A program made the position numbers and the translations under genes. Source: RGIG6353 sp045660745 (GTDB lineage: Bacteria; Bacillota; Clostridia; Oscillospirales; SIG627). From it: a stretch of 64,000 bases of DNA. The stretch is taken from contig JAZREJ010000041.1 of NCBI GenBank assembly GCA_045660745.1, forward strand, positions 1-64,000. The letters are read 5' to 3'. Under the pieces are notes generated by a model that worked only from the letters and a program-made list of their open reading frames with translations, was not told where the DNA came from and ran no database searches. This document shows positions 36,432 to 44,546 of the stretch, in pieces (position 1 is the first letter of the stretch; every line of letters begins with the position of its first letter).

Positions 36432-37667
36432 GTGAATAGACAAAAGTATCTCGAAAGTAAATCTTTAAGTATTGTTTTGTTCTTGTTCTTGTTTGTTTTG
36501 TATGCTGTTATATATATGACGAAAAGCATGTTTTCATCGGCTATGGCATCCATTGTTGAGAAAGGCTTTATGACCGCATCCCAGACAGGACTTATCAATG
36601 CGGCATTTTGGCTTGTGTATGCAATATTTCAGGTAGTCGGAGGATTCTGTGCCGATAAGTTTTCTTCATATAAAATTATCATGATTGGACTTTTCGGCTC
36701 ACTCATTGCTAATACAGTCATCTATTTCAATCAGGATTATTACGTTATGATAGGTGCTTGGGTGTTTAATGCTATGGCTCAATTTGGCATATGGCCCGGT
36801 GTTTTTAAGATAATTACAACTCAATTAAAGCCCGATTTAAGAGGGAAAGCCGTTTTCTGGATGCTCTTTGCGGGAAGCTTGGGACTTGGAATCAGTATGC
36901 TTGTGGCATCCTTCGTAAGCCATTGGAAGAATAACTTCCTTGTTTCGATTATCAGTAGTATATTGTTGATTGTGGGTTACATTGTTATCCATCATATTAC
37001 CGACAGAAAAATGGTCACGGCAGAGCCTGTTTTAAAGGAACAGGGAGCACTTGTGGAAAAGGCAAAGACATTTCCTCTTATGATGTCGTCGGGACTTATA
37101 GTATTACTTTTTGTCTGCTTTTTGAGAGTTGCGGTTGATAACGGAATAAAAATGCTTACTCCTACCATGCTGATGCAGTCTTATAACAATCTATCTGCGG
37201 CGGTTTCAAACCGTATATCTTCAATCCTTGTTATTTCTTCGGCGCTCGGAATATTTGTGGCAAGGTTTGTTCAAAAGAAGATTACGCACAATGAGGCAAA
37301 GGCACAATTTTTGATTTATACAACCAGTCTTTTACCGCTTATTGCCGCATGTTTTGTAGGAAAGATTCATTACGTATTTATACTTGTTGCATTGTCCGCA
37401 GTCGTTTTGCTAAGTGGCGGTGCATCCCCATTCAGTCAGTCGTTTATAAGTGTCAGATTTGAAAAGTATGGAAGAATCGGTACTGTTTCGGGCATTCTTA
37501 ATGCGGGTGCAAGTGTGGGAAATATATTTGCGTCTTACGTTTTTGCTAAAATGGCAGACGTAATGTCCTGGGAGGGTGTCGCTTTCAGTTGGATTGGCGC
37601 AGACTTTCTTTGCGCAGTGCTTTGTATTGCAGTGCTTCGCAGGTGGTCGAAGTTTTTAACGGAATAA
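36432..37667 (+). CDS. MFS transporter
   Basis: A 411-residue membrane protein with about twelve hydrophobic segments. AAFWLVYAIFQVVGGFCADKF and the following GIWPGVFKIITTQLK recall organophosphate-antiporter-like MFS carriers, though more weakly than the transporter at 2841. It starts at GTG 36432, eight bases after AGGTG and 15 after the hydrolase stop. It presumably imports the substrate of the operon, which cannot be named. Confidence 0.82.
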   Translation: MNRQKYLESKSLSIVLFLFLFVLYAVIYMTKSMFSSAMASIVEKGFMTASQTGLINAAFWLVYAIFQVVGGFCADKFSSYKIIMIGLFGSLIANTVIYFNQDYYVMIGAWVFNAMAQFGIWPGVFKIITTQLKPDLRGKAVFWMLFAGSLGLGISMLVASFVSHWKNNFLVSIISSILLIVGYIVIHHITDRKMVTAEPVLKEQGALVEKAKTFPLMMSSGLIVLLFVCFLRVAVDNGIKMLTPTMLMQSYNNLSAAVSNRISSILVISSALGIFVARFVQKKITHNEAKAQFLIYTTSLLPLIAACFVGKIHYVFILVALSAVVLLSGGASPFSQSFISVRFEKYGRIGTVSGILNAGASVGNIFASYVFAKMADVMSWEGVAFSWIGADFLCAVLCIAVLRRWSKFLTE

Positions 37668-37694
37668 CATAAAAACATTAGGGAGATAACTTGT

Positions 37695-38039
37695 ATGTAC
37701 AAAAAAATAGAGGAATTTAAAACACAAATAAAGTTAAATAATGAAGGCCGCGAAAAAATGTTTAAGACAAACCTTGCAGACTTTGATGCATGGGACCCGA
37801 GAGTCAGACTGTTTTCTCTCATACAGGTAAAGCCCGGCGAGGAAGTGGAATATCACATGCACGTTGGTGAAAGCGAGACTTTCTTTATTCTTTCGGGAAA
37901 GGGCATCTATAATGATAACGGAAACAAGGTGGACGTTGTACCCGGTATGGTAACCTTAACCCCGTCCGGTCAAGGTCACTCAATCAAAAATACAGGTGAT
38001 GAAATGCTTGTATTTATTGCGCTTATTGTAAAAGGGTAA
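37695..38039 (+). CDS. Small cupin-domain protein
   Basis: A 114-residue single-domain cupin. Motif 1 is YHMHVGESETFFILSGKG and motif 2 is GMVTLTPSGQGHSIKN, so all usual metal ligands (His, His, Glu, His) are present. Small cupins of this kind act as sugar isomerases, epimerases, dioxygenases or ligand binders; this one cannot be assigned. It starts 27 bases after the MFS gene. Its place in a catabolic operon suggests an isomerase-type step (inference). Confidence 0.85.
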   Translation: MYKKIEEFKTQIKLNNEGREKMFKTNLADFDAWDPRVRLFSLIQVKPGEEVEYHMHVGESETFFILSGKGIYNDNGNKVDVVPGMVTLTPSGQGHSIKNTGDEMLVFIALIVKG

Positions 38040-38102
38040 AGGTATATCTTTATATAAATTTGGTTCAATAGTGCTTTAACTGTATTTAAAGAGAGGTTTT
38101 AT

Positions 38103-38936
38103 ATGATATATTCCGACTGGCATATTCACAGTGAGTATTCTTACGATGCTAAAAATACACTTGAAGAAATAGCTGAGGGCGCTGTAAAACAGGGACTTTG
38201 CAGAATTGGAATTACTGACCATGCAAATTATAACGATACAAAGTTTATCGGAGATTTGAACAATTCCGCAAATGCCGTTAAAAAGGCACAGGAGAAATAT
38301 CCTTTTATGGTGCTCGGTGTGGAGCTTACGCCTATCGAGAAGCCTGAATTCGAGCATATACAAAATACGGGAACAAGAGAAGGATACATCCCACCCGAAA
38401 GTGATCAGCCGTATGAAATTGAACTCGCACAAACCAAAGAGCAGCTTATTGAACTTGGAGTCAGATACGCTATCGGTGCGTCGCATTGGCGGGTAGACGT
38501 CCCTAACGGCAAAAGCAAGCTTACGGATATGGATATCTGTATAAAAGAGTGGTATCGTCAGCAGATGTGGCTTGCGTGTGATGAGAGAGTTACGATACTC
38601 GGACATCCTTGGTATAGCGGAAACGCATTGTGGTACGAGGATTTCTCGGTCATTCCGCACTCCATGAATATGGATATCGCATCGGCACTCAAGGAGAACG
38701 GCAAATACGTTGAGTGTAACAGTCATTTCTTTTGGAGCGGAAAGTCAAGCGAAAAATTCAAGCGCCAATACTCTGAGTTTTTAAGAGAGCTTTTTGAAAT
38801 GGGAATTCCCGTAACCTACGGCTCGGATTCTCATTTGAATTATTCGGACGGACGAGCACCGGTCGAAGGCTATCTTGAAAAGGCGGGATTCAAGGACGGA
38901 GATATATCCGAGATTTCCGAAGCGGATTTGTGGTAA
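38103..38936 (+). CDS. PHP-domain phosphoesterase (histidinol-phosphatase-like)
   Basis: A 277-residue protein with PHP motifs in order: DWHIHSEYSYDAK at the N-terminus, GITDHANY near 40, GVELTP near 75, GASHWRVD near 125, GHPWY near 160 and GSDSHLNY near 240. This is a three-metal phosphoesterase site. Length matches histidinol-phosphatase-type enzymes, but no histidine biosynthesis genes are nearby. Role in the operon: probably removal of phosphate from an intermediate. The ATG follows GAGAGG. Confidence 0.85.
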   Translation: MIYSDWHIHSEYSYDAKNTLEEIAEGAVKQGLCRIGITDHANYNDTKFIGDLNNSANAVKKAQEKYPFMVLGVELTPIEKPEFEHIQNTGTREGYIPPESDQPYEIELAQTKEQLIELGVRYAIGASHWRVDVPNGKSKLTDMDICIKEWYRQQMWLACDERVTILGHPWYSGNALWYEDFSVIPHSMNMDIASALKENGKYVECNSHFFWSGKSSEKFKRQYSEFLRELFEMGIPVTYGSDSHLNYSDGRAPVEGYLEKAGFKDGDISEISEADLW

Positions 38937-38950
38937 AGAGGAATAAAGCT

Positions 38951-39898
38951 ATGAAAATATCAACATCTACAGGGGATTTTTCTCATTATGCTCCGACAAT
39001 TGCAGAAAAGGTAAAGCAGTTTAAAGGATCGAGCTTTAAATATATAAATCTTGAGCAGACCGGTAACTTTCCTACGGAGTTATTTTATGATTCGGAAGCG
39101 GCTCTTGAGAGAGTTGCACAAGAATGGCACGAGGCGGCGGAATATGCAGGGGTAAAGTACGTTGTATCGCACTCGCCCGTTTTAAATCCATTTTATGATT
39201 TGTCAGAGGAGAATTACAACCGCTGTGTTCTTGCAATAAAGAACTCAATTAAGATTTGCGGTATGCTTGGAATCGACAGAATCGTTGCCCATACAGGCTG
39301 GCACGAATCCTTTGACAGAAAAAAATATTTCAGCGAAAATAAAAGGTTTTACAGTGAGCTTTTTCCCGAAATGGAAAAGTACGGCGTAATGGTCATGACC
39401 GAAAACGTTCACGATTGGCAAGAGGATTTTCTTGTAACGGGTGCAGATCTCAGAGAGATGGTAGACTTTATCGGGCATCCGCTTTTTGCGGCTTGCTGGG
39501 ATACTGCACATGCAAATCTTTCAAAAAGATCAATAACCGAAGGACAGTATAAGTGTATTACGGATATAGGAGACGCGCTCAAGGGGTTGCATATTTCGGA
39601 TAACCTCGGTGATACAAATGCGCACCATCACTCCTGGCCGTTTGCGGGAATTATTAACTTTGACGAAGTTATTCAGGCGCTTCTTGATGTGAATTATGAC
39701 GGATATTTCAATTTTGAAGCATCTTATACTTTGTTGCACTCTAAAAACCTTCCGCGTAACAGACAGAGCTTTATATATAACGGGAATGAGGTAACAAAGC
39801 TTTTGAACCCTTCGATAGAGCTAAAAAAGAAGGCGGTAAATCTTTTATACGATGTCGGTAAATATATGCTTGAAGCATACAATGTCTTTGAAGAATAA
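38951..39898 (+). CDS. Sugar-phosphate isomerase/epimerase family TIM barrel
   Basis: A 315-residue protein of the xylose-isomerase-like (AP-endonuclease 2) fold. Metal ligands are visible in MTENVHDW (Glu), CWDTAHAN (Asp, His), HISDNLGDTNAHHHSWPFAG and NFEASY (Glu). I take the ATG at 38951, 14 bases after the PHP stop and behind AGAGG. Members isomerise or epimerise sugars and related polyols, or act as dehydratases. Substrate unknown. Confidence 0.85.
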   Translation: MKISTSTGDFSHYAPTIAEKVKQFKGSSFKYINLEQTGNFPTELFYDSEAALERVAQEWHEAAEYAGVKYVVSHSPVLNPFYDLSEENYNRCVLAIKNSIKICGMLGIDRIVAHTGWHESFDRKKYFSENKRFYSELFPEMEKYGVMVMTENVHDWQEDFLVTGADLREMVDFIGHPLFAACWDTAHANLSKRSITEGQYKCITDIGDALKGLHISDNLGDTNAHHHSWPFAGIINFDEVIQALLDVNYDGYFNFEASYTLLHSKNLPRNRQSFIYNGNEVTKLLNPSIELKKKAVNLLYDVGKYMLEAYNVFEE

Positions 39899-39917
39899 TT
39901 ATTGGAGAAAAAATAAC

Positions 39918-40676
39918 ATGGAAATAATTGACTTTCACGTCCACCCATTTCTTGATGCAGACAAGAATTTTTGCCATTATAGAGAAACGATGAAAATCGA
40001 TGAGAACACCTTTTTATCGGATATGGACGATGCAGGCGTATCCGTGTTTTGCGGAAGTGTCGTTAAGCGATGCGAAGGCTTTGAGGGGCTGAAGGAGTGC
40101 AATAGAGAAGCGATAAAGCTTAAAGAAATTTACGGCAATCGTTATCAGCCGGGTTTTCACATTCATCCCGCCTTTGTTGACGAGTCGGTTGATGAAATTA
40201 AGCTTGCAAAAGAACGTGACATTCGTATAATAGGCGAGCTTGTACCTTACATGCATGGTTGGAGTGACTATTCCTGTAAGAGTTTTTCGGATATACTTGA
40301 CGAAATTGAAAAATACGGAATGGTCGTGAGCTTACATACCATCAATCTTCAACAAATGTCAAAAATGGCGGAGGCACATAGAAACGTGAATTTCGTTTTT
40401 GCTCATCCCGGCGAAAAAGCTTCGGTATCAGAGCATATCGAAATAATGAAAAGGCTTGACAACGTATATCTTGATTTGTCGGGGACAGGTCTTTTCCGAT
40501 ATGGACTTGTGCGCTATCTTGTAGACTCTGTTGGCGTCGAAAGAATATTGTTCGGCACCGATTATCCGATATGTAATTTGCCAATGTACATAGGAGCCGT
40601 TCTAGGAGAGAAGCTTTCAGATAGGGAAAGGGAGCTTATATTCAGCGGCAATGCAAAACGCTTACTCGGTTTGTAA
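39918..40676 (+). CDS. Amidohydrolase-family metal-dependent hydrolase
   Basis: A 252-residue TIM-barrel hydrolase of the amidohydrolase-2 type. DFHVHPF at the N-terminus supplies the first two metal histidines; GFHIHPAF, SLHTI, FAHPGE and FGTDYPI follow, the last carrying the catalytic aspartate. Relatives are decarboxylases and lactone or amide hydrolases. The ATG at 39918 follows TTGGAG, 20 bases after the previous stop. Last gene of the operon; a terminator lies at 40747. Confidence 0.85.
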   Translation: MEIIDFHVHPFLDADKNFCHYRETMKIDENTFLSDMDDAGVSVFCGSVVKRCEGFEGLKECNREAIKLKEIYGNRYQPGFHIHPAFVDESVDEIKLAKERDIRIIGELVPYMHGWSDYSCKSFSDILDEIEKYGMVVSLHTINLQQMSKMAEAHRNVNFVFAHPGEKASVSEHIEIMKRLDNVYLDLSGTGLFRYGLVRYLVDSVGVERILFGTDYPICNLPMYIGAVLGEKLSDRERELIFSGNAKRLLGL

Positions 40677-40746
40677 AATTACAGATTGTTCAAAGCAGTG
40701 TAAACGGTGACGCTTAGAGCGCTCGTTAATCTTATATTACATATTT

Positions 40747-40791
40747 TCGGCTGTAGCAAATTGACTTGATTTGCTATAGCCGATTTTTTTT
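40747..40791 (+). terminator. Rho-independent terminator
   Basis: CGGCTGTAGCAAAT (40748-40761) pairs with ATTTGCTATAGCCG (40769-40782), followed by seven T. Confidence 0.88.
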
Positions 40792-40799
40792 GAAAGTTC

Positions 40800-40854
40800 T
40801 TGACAAATCCATTCTAATGTGTTAGAATGACGGTGTAATCTAACGCATTAGAAT
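40800..40854 (+). promoter_or_regulatory. BlaI-type promoter-operator region
   Basis: -35 TTGACA (40800-40805), 17 bp spacer, -10 TAGAAT (40823-40828). The perfect palindrome ATTCTAA-TGTG-TTAGAAT (40811-40828) covers the -10, and a second dyad TCTAA-CGCA-TTAGA (40839-40852) lies in the transcribed leader. Both are placed for repression by the BlaI protein encoded next. Confidence 0.85.
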
Positions 40855-40866
40855 GGAGGAGCAAAA

Positions 40867-41235
40867 ATGGATACGCCAAAGATATTTGAAAGTGAGTATA
40901 GGTTTTGTCTTATACTGTGGGAGAATGAGCCTATAAAAAGTCCCGAGCTTGCGCGCATTTGCGCTGAAAAGCTTGGTTGGAAGAGCTCGACTACTTACAC
41001 TGTAATAAAGAGATTATCGGAGCGCGGAGTTCTCAAAAACGAGCATATGATAGTCAGCTCTCTCGTGTCTAAGGATGAAGCACAGATATCCGAGATAGAC
41101 GAGCTTGTAGAGAAAAGATTCGAAGGCTCACTTCCCGCATTTGTTGCCGCATTTACAAAAAGACGTGATATAACGGATGCTGAAATAGACGAATTACAGA
41201 AGCTTATTGACAATGCGAGGGGAGGGGCTAAATGA
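40867..41235 (+). CDS. BlaI/MecI-family transcriptional repressor
   Basis: A 122-residue winged-helix repressor, the family's usual size. ILWENEPIKSPELARICAEKLGWKSSTTYTVIKRLSERGVL is the family DNA-binding region (quoted here in part by its ends: residues about 16-57). The C-terminal helices form the dimer part, where BlaR1-type signalling would cleave it. It should bind the two dyads at 40811-40852 and repress its own operon. Its stop overlaps the ATG of the BlaR1-like gene (ATGA), so the two are coupled. No beta-lactamase gene is seen nearby. Confidence 0.9.
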   Translation: MDTPKIFESEYRFCLILWENEPIKSPELARICAEKLGWKSSTTYTVIKRLSERGVLKNEHMIVSSLVSKDEAQISEIDELVEKRFEGSLPAFVAAFTKRRDITDAEIDELQKLIDNARGGAK

Positions 41236-43868
41236 ACGGTATTTTCACAAATCTTGTCAACATGAGTATTTCAGCAAGTATCCTCGCGGGTATCGTACTG
41301 ATACTCAGATTTGTATTGAAGAGTGCACCGAGATGGATATTTGTTTTGCTTTGGGGAATCGTTGCAATTCGCCTTGTGTGTCCCGTGACGCTTGAAAGCA
41401 ATGCAAGTCTTATGCCTGCAACGGAATGGGTAAGCGTGAATGCGGTTACAGGCCCTGTTGTAACACCGATTGCTTCGCAGACGGATACCTCGGTTCCGAG
41501 TATTCCCACACATCCCGATATACAGGCTCCGGAATATACAGCAACAGGTCACGAACCGTTTGTGGAAGAAGAGCCTGTAACCAAGACGAGCGTTTTGCCG
41601 TATATATGGCTTGCGGGTATTGCGGTAATGCTTGTATACGCTGTCGTAAGCTTTGTAAGACTTTACAGACGGGTTTCCGACGGAGTAAAGCTTCGCGACA
41701 GAGTATATCAAAGCGAAAAAACAGCGTCTCCCTTCGTGCTCGGCTTTTTCAAACCAAGAATATTTATTCCGTATTCACTAAAAGCCGAAAGCACCGAATA
41801 CGTTATAGCGCACGAGATGGCGCATATTCGCCGTCATGACCATTGGTGGAAGCCGCTAGGATACCTTTTGCTTTCTTTACATTGGTTTAATCCTGTAATG
41901 TGGGTGGCGTACGTTCTTCTTTGCCGAGATATTGAGTCGGCGTGTGACGAAAAGGTGGTGCGGGATATGAGTATTCCCGAGCGTGCCGATTATTCCGAGG
42001 CGCTTCTTGGATGCAGTGTAAAAGCTCGCGGTGTTTCTGCTTGTCCTCTTGCGTTCGGCGAGACGGGTGTCAAAAGCCGAATAAAATCCGTGTTGAGCTA
42101 CAAAAAGCCAGCTTTCTGGGTAATAATTATATCGCTTCTTTTGTGTGTAGGACTTGTGGTGTTCTTTTTGACAAGCCCAGAAGGAAATAAGGATATCGCT
42201 AAAAATACGGAGCTCGGGGAAATAACGCTTATTGACAGGATCGTCTCGCGTGAAGGGTATTGTGTTATCGAACAGCGATTTACCGACATTTCGCTCGGAA
42301 TACACACCGCCCGTATCATGCCCGCCGTGACAGAGGGAGTTGAATACGAATTTCTTCCCGAACAAAGACCGGCATATCTTGCAGATGGTACACAGATATA
42401 TTTGAAGCGAGTGTCTCAGGTGAAGGGTGATGACACAAAGCTTATTCTGACGTTTGATTTTGAACATTCGCTTGACGAAAACGGAGGAAGCTTTCTTTCT
42501 CCTTGGACGCTTACCGATAACGATACCTACCTCACGGTCTTTAACGTTGCTAACAGAAAGCTTTACGGAGTTCCGAACGACTATGACAACGCGGTGCTTA
42601 CAGCGGGTCAGGGTCCCGACTTTGAAATATCCGTATACGTTTTGAAGGAGGCATTGCGTCACACGGGGGACGATGCCGTCGTCGTTGTGACCCTGAATCA
42701 GTTGACCTACCTCAAGGATTATGAAAGAAGGACTCTTTCAGAGGATGAGCTTATAGAGGATGCGCGCCTTGTTGCATCGGTTACTCACTACGAGCTTGAG
42801 GAGGGGAGTGTCAGACTGCACACAGGCAACACGTTTGAGGCTCAGTTTGATTCCGCCGACGGTATTCATACGGTAGGAGTAAAATACTCTAAAAAAGGAA
42901 ATGGCTGGATGCTTGATGAAACGCCTGTGAACGTGTATATAAAAGGCACTGATTACTCAGCAATTTCCCGAAAATTTCCGACTGTAAGCAGTTGGGCTGT
43001 AAGCTATGCCTCCGAAATAGGTGACAGAATTTCCGAGGAGCAGTGGGCTCTGTATAACGGTAGCCGTTCAGCGACTATAACCGAGCTTAAGAAGCTTTCG
43101 ACGAGCTCTCAAGAAAAAGATGAGGGAGTCGAGCTTTATTATATGACCTATTGGATAGGCAAGGGTATCAACGGACCGGGATGGACAGATGAGTATAAGA
43201 TGTTTTCACGGTATTTTGCACTTCACGTTGGAAGAGGCGAGGGTGACGGTTATGCTGCGATCAACCTTGGTGATATAAGTGTCGAGGAATTTAATAACAC
43301 CTACAATACCGAAGCCATGATATCCCGCTACGGAAGTGCATATACTGCGGCGGCAATGGAGCTATATCAAAACTATCTTTACAGCGGCAAGTCGGGTGTG
43401 TCTGCAACTCAGTCAATGGAGGATAAAATTCTTGATGCCTATAACATGGCAACCGAGGTGGCAAGCTGGTTCAGGATAGAGAGTATGTCTACAAATTGGA
43501 ACGACTATGTTGATATCGGTGATAAAAGATATTATAAGACCGTACAATTTGAGACCCGACGTGATTTGCGTGACTATCTGGAATCTTACTTTTCTGTGAG
43601 CGTTGTCGATGAACTATTGTCAAATGATATGTATATCGACTATAATGGAAAGCTTTACTCGACCGGCGGTGCGCGAGGAGCAGACCTTTTCAAAGGGCGC
43701 GAAAGCTATTTGATAACCCGTGTAAATGATACGAAATACTTGCTCAATGTTATTGTTGAGATATACGGCAACGATGCCGAAACTGTTGAAGATTACGAAG
43801 AGTTTATCTTCACCTATGAGAATGTTTCGGGGAGAGGGGTATTTACTTCATTTCCAAGCATAAGATAA
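41232..43868 (+). CDS. BlaR1-like M56 membrane peptidase with large outer region
   Basis: An 878-residue sensor-type protein. The N-terminal 320 residues hold about four membrane segments and the M56 zinc site AHEMAHIRRHDHWW (about 193-206), followed by ESACDEKVV (about 236), as in BlaR1/MecR1. The next 550 residues lie outside. I see no penicillin-binding SxxK, YGN or KTG motif order. The last 150 residues, with YYKTVQFETRRDLRDYLES and GKLYSTGGARGADLF, resemble the IseA-type peptidoglycan hydrolase inhibitor fold. It probably senses an envelope signal and triggers cleavage of the BlaI repressor. No beta-lactam resistance should be assumed. Confidence 0.82.
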   Translation: MNGIFTNLVNMSISASILAGIVLILRFVLKSAPRWIFVLLWGIVAIRLVCPVTLESNASLMPATEWVSVNAVTGPVVTPIASQTDTSVPSIPTHPDIQAPEYTATGHEPFVEEEPVTKTSVLPYIWLAGIAVMLVYAVVSFVRLYRRVSDGVKLRDRVYQSEKTASPFVLGFFKPRIFIPYSLKAESTEYVIAHEMAHIRRHDHWWKPLGYLLLSLHWFNPVMWVAYVLLCRDIESACDEKVVRDMSIPERADYSEALLGCSVKARGVSACPLAFGETGVKSRIKSVLSYKKPAFWVIIISLLLCVGLVVFFLTSPEGNKDIAKNTELGEITLIDRIVSREGYCVIEQRFTDISLGIHTARIMPAVTEGVEYEFLPEQRPAYLADGTQIYLKRVSQVKGDDTKLILTFDFEHSLDENGGSFLSPWTLTDNDTYLTVFNVANRKLYGVPNDYDNAVLTAGQGPDFEISVYVLKEALRHTGDDAVVVVTLNQLTYLKDYERRTLSEDELIEDARLVASVTHYELEEGSVRLHTGNTFEAQFDSADGIHTVGVKYSKKGNGWMLDETPVNVYIKGTDYSAISRKFPTVSSWAVSYASEIGDRISEEQWALYNGSRSATITELKKLSTSSQEKDEGVELYYMTYWIGKGINGPGWTDEYKMFSRYFALHVGRGEGDGYAAINLGDISVEEFNNTYNTEAMISRYGSAYTAAAMELYQNYLYSGKSGVSATQSMEDKILDAYNMATEVASWFRIESMSTNWNDYVDIGDKRYYKTVQFETRRDLRDYLESYFSVSVVDELLSNDMYIDYNGKLYSTGGARGADLFKGRESYLITRVNDTKYLLNVIVEIYGNDAETVEDYEEFIFTYENVSGRGVFTSFPSIR

Positions 43869-43904
43869 CAAAAACAGGGTAGGACGTTTTAACGTCCTAC
43901 CCTG
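43867..43904 (-). terminator. Terminator between convergent genes
   Basis: CAGGGTAGGACGTT/AACGTCCTACCCTG is a perfect 30-base palindrome (43875-43904). On the minus strand it is followed by TTTTTGTT, so it best serves the leftward genes, but its hairpin may stop both strands. Confidence 0.8.
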
Positions 43905-43968
43905 CAAATGCTTTATTCTTCATCTAATAAACAGTTATAATAACAAGTAAAAACAAAATATTATTCTT

Positions 43969-44502
43969 TTAATTTGAGAACCAATTTATTGAACTGACAG
44001 AATTGACCGAACCGTCGTTCCATAATTTGATAACAGCTTGTTGCAGCTTATCCATTCTTTGCGAATAGGCGCTTGCATTTAAGCCGGTCTCTGTTTTTTT
44101 CTGATTAAACGAGTGCGAGAACTCATCAAACCAGTAGATCATATCTGTGTTAACAATGCAAAGAACGTTGTCTTCGTTGAACGCAAAGTATCCCGCGATG
44201 TTTGAATCAATTGTTATTCTCTTTTCTGAAGTTAATGTAAGATTATCTTTGCCGAAATCGCATATGACCAAAACCGAAGATTCTCTTCCAAAAATTGCCC
44301 GGGTGCACTTTTGTGCCTCTGTTACACTGTATCTGTCGGGTATTTTTATTTTTAAATCTGCCCCGGTGCTCGTTGGAATCTCCGTCGGACTTTGCTTGTC
44401 GGGTGTTTTTGTTTTTACTACGGCAAAGCAAATAACTAACACTGACAGAACAACGAACAAAGAAACAGCTATTATCGTTATCCTTTTTCCAAAAATATAC
44501 AC
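43969..44502 (-). CDS. Membrane-anchored protein of unknown function
   Basis: A 177-residue protein with one N-terminal membrane segment (about 8-28), a Thr/Pro-rich spacer and an outer domain of about 130 residues ending INWFSN. I recognise no family. The start is a GTG a few bases after AAGGA, and the preceding 39 bases closely match the leader of the small secreted gene at 49525. It is last in a run of leftward secreted-protein genes. Confidence 0.6.
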   Translation of the reverse strand: MYIFGKRITIIAVSLFVVLSVLVICFAVVKTKTPDKQSPTEIPTSTGADLKIKIPDRYSVTEAQKCTRAIFGRESSVLVICDFGKDNLTLTSEKRITIDSNIAGYFAFNEDNVLCIVNTDMIYWFDEFSHSFNQKKTETGLNASAYSQRMDKLQQAVIKLWNDGSVNSVSSINWFSN

Positions 44503-44506
44503 AACA

Positions 44507-44546
44507 TCCTTTCTGCAAACATTTCAAAATGACTTTTTGCCCTTTT
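44507..44546 (-). repeat. 39-bp leader repeat, copy 1
   Basis: On the minus strand this starts AAAGGGCAAAAAGTCATTTT and ends GCAGAAAGGA. It matches 49538-49576 at 35 of 39 positions by eye. It fills the gap between two leftward genes. Confidence 0.7.

Noticed and set aside
41232..43868. Beta-lactam resistance locus
   Set aside because: There is BlaI and an M56 protein but no beta-lactamase or low-affinity PBP gene nearby, and no penicillin-binding motif set in the sensor.
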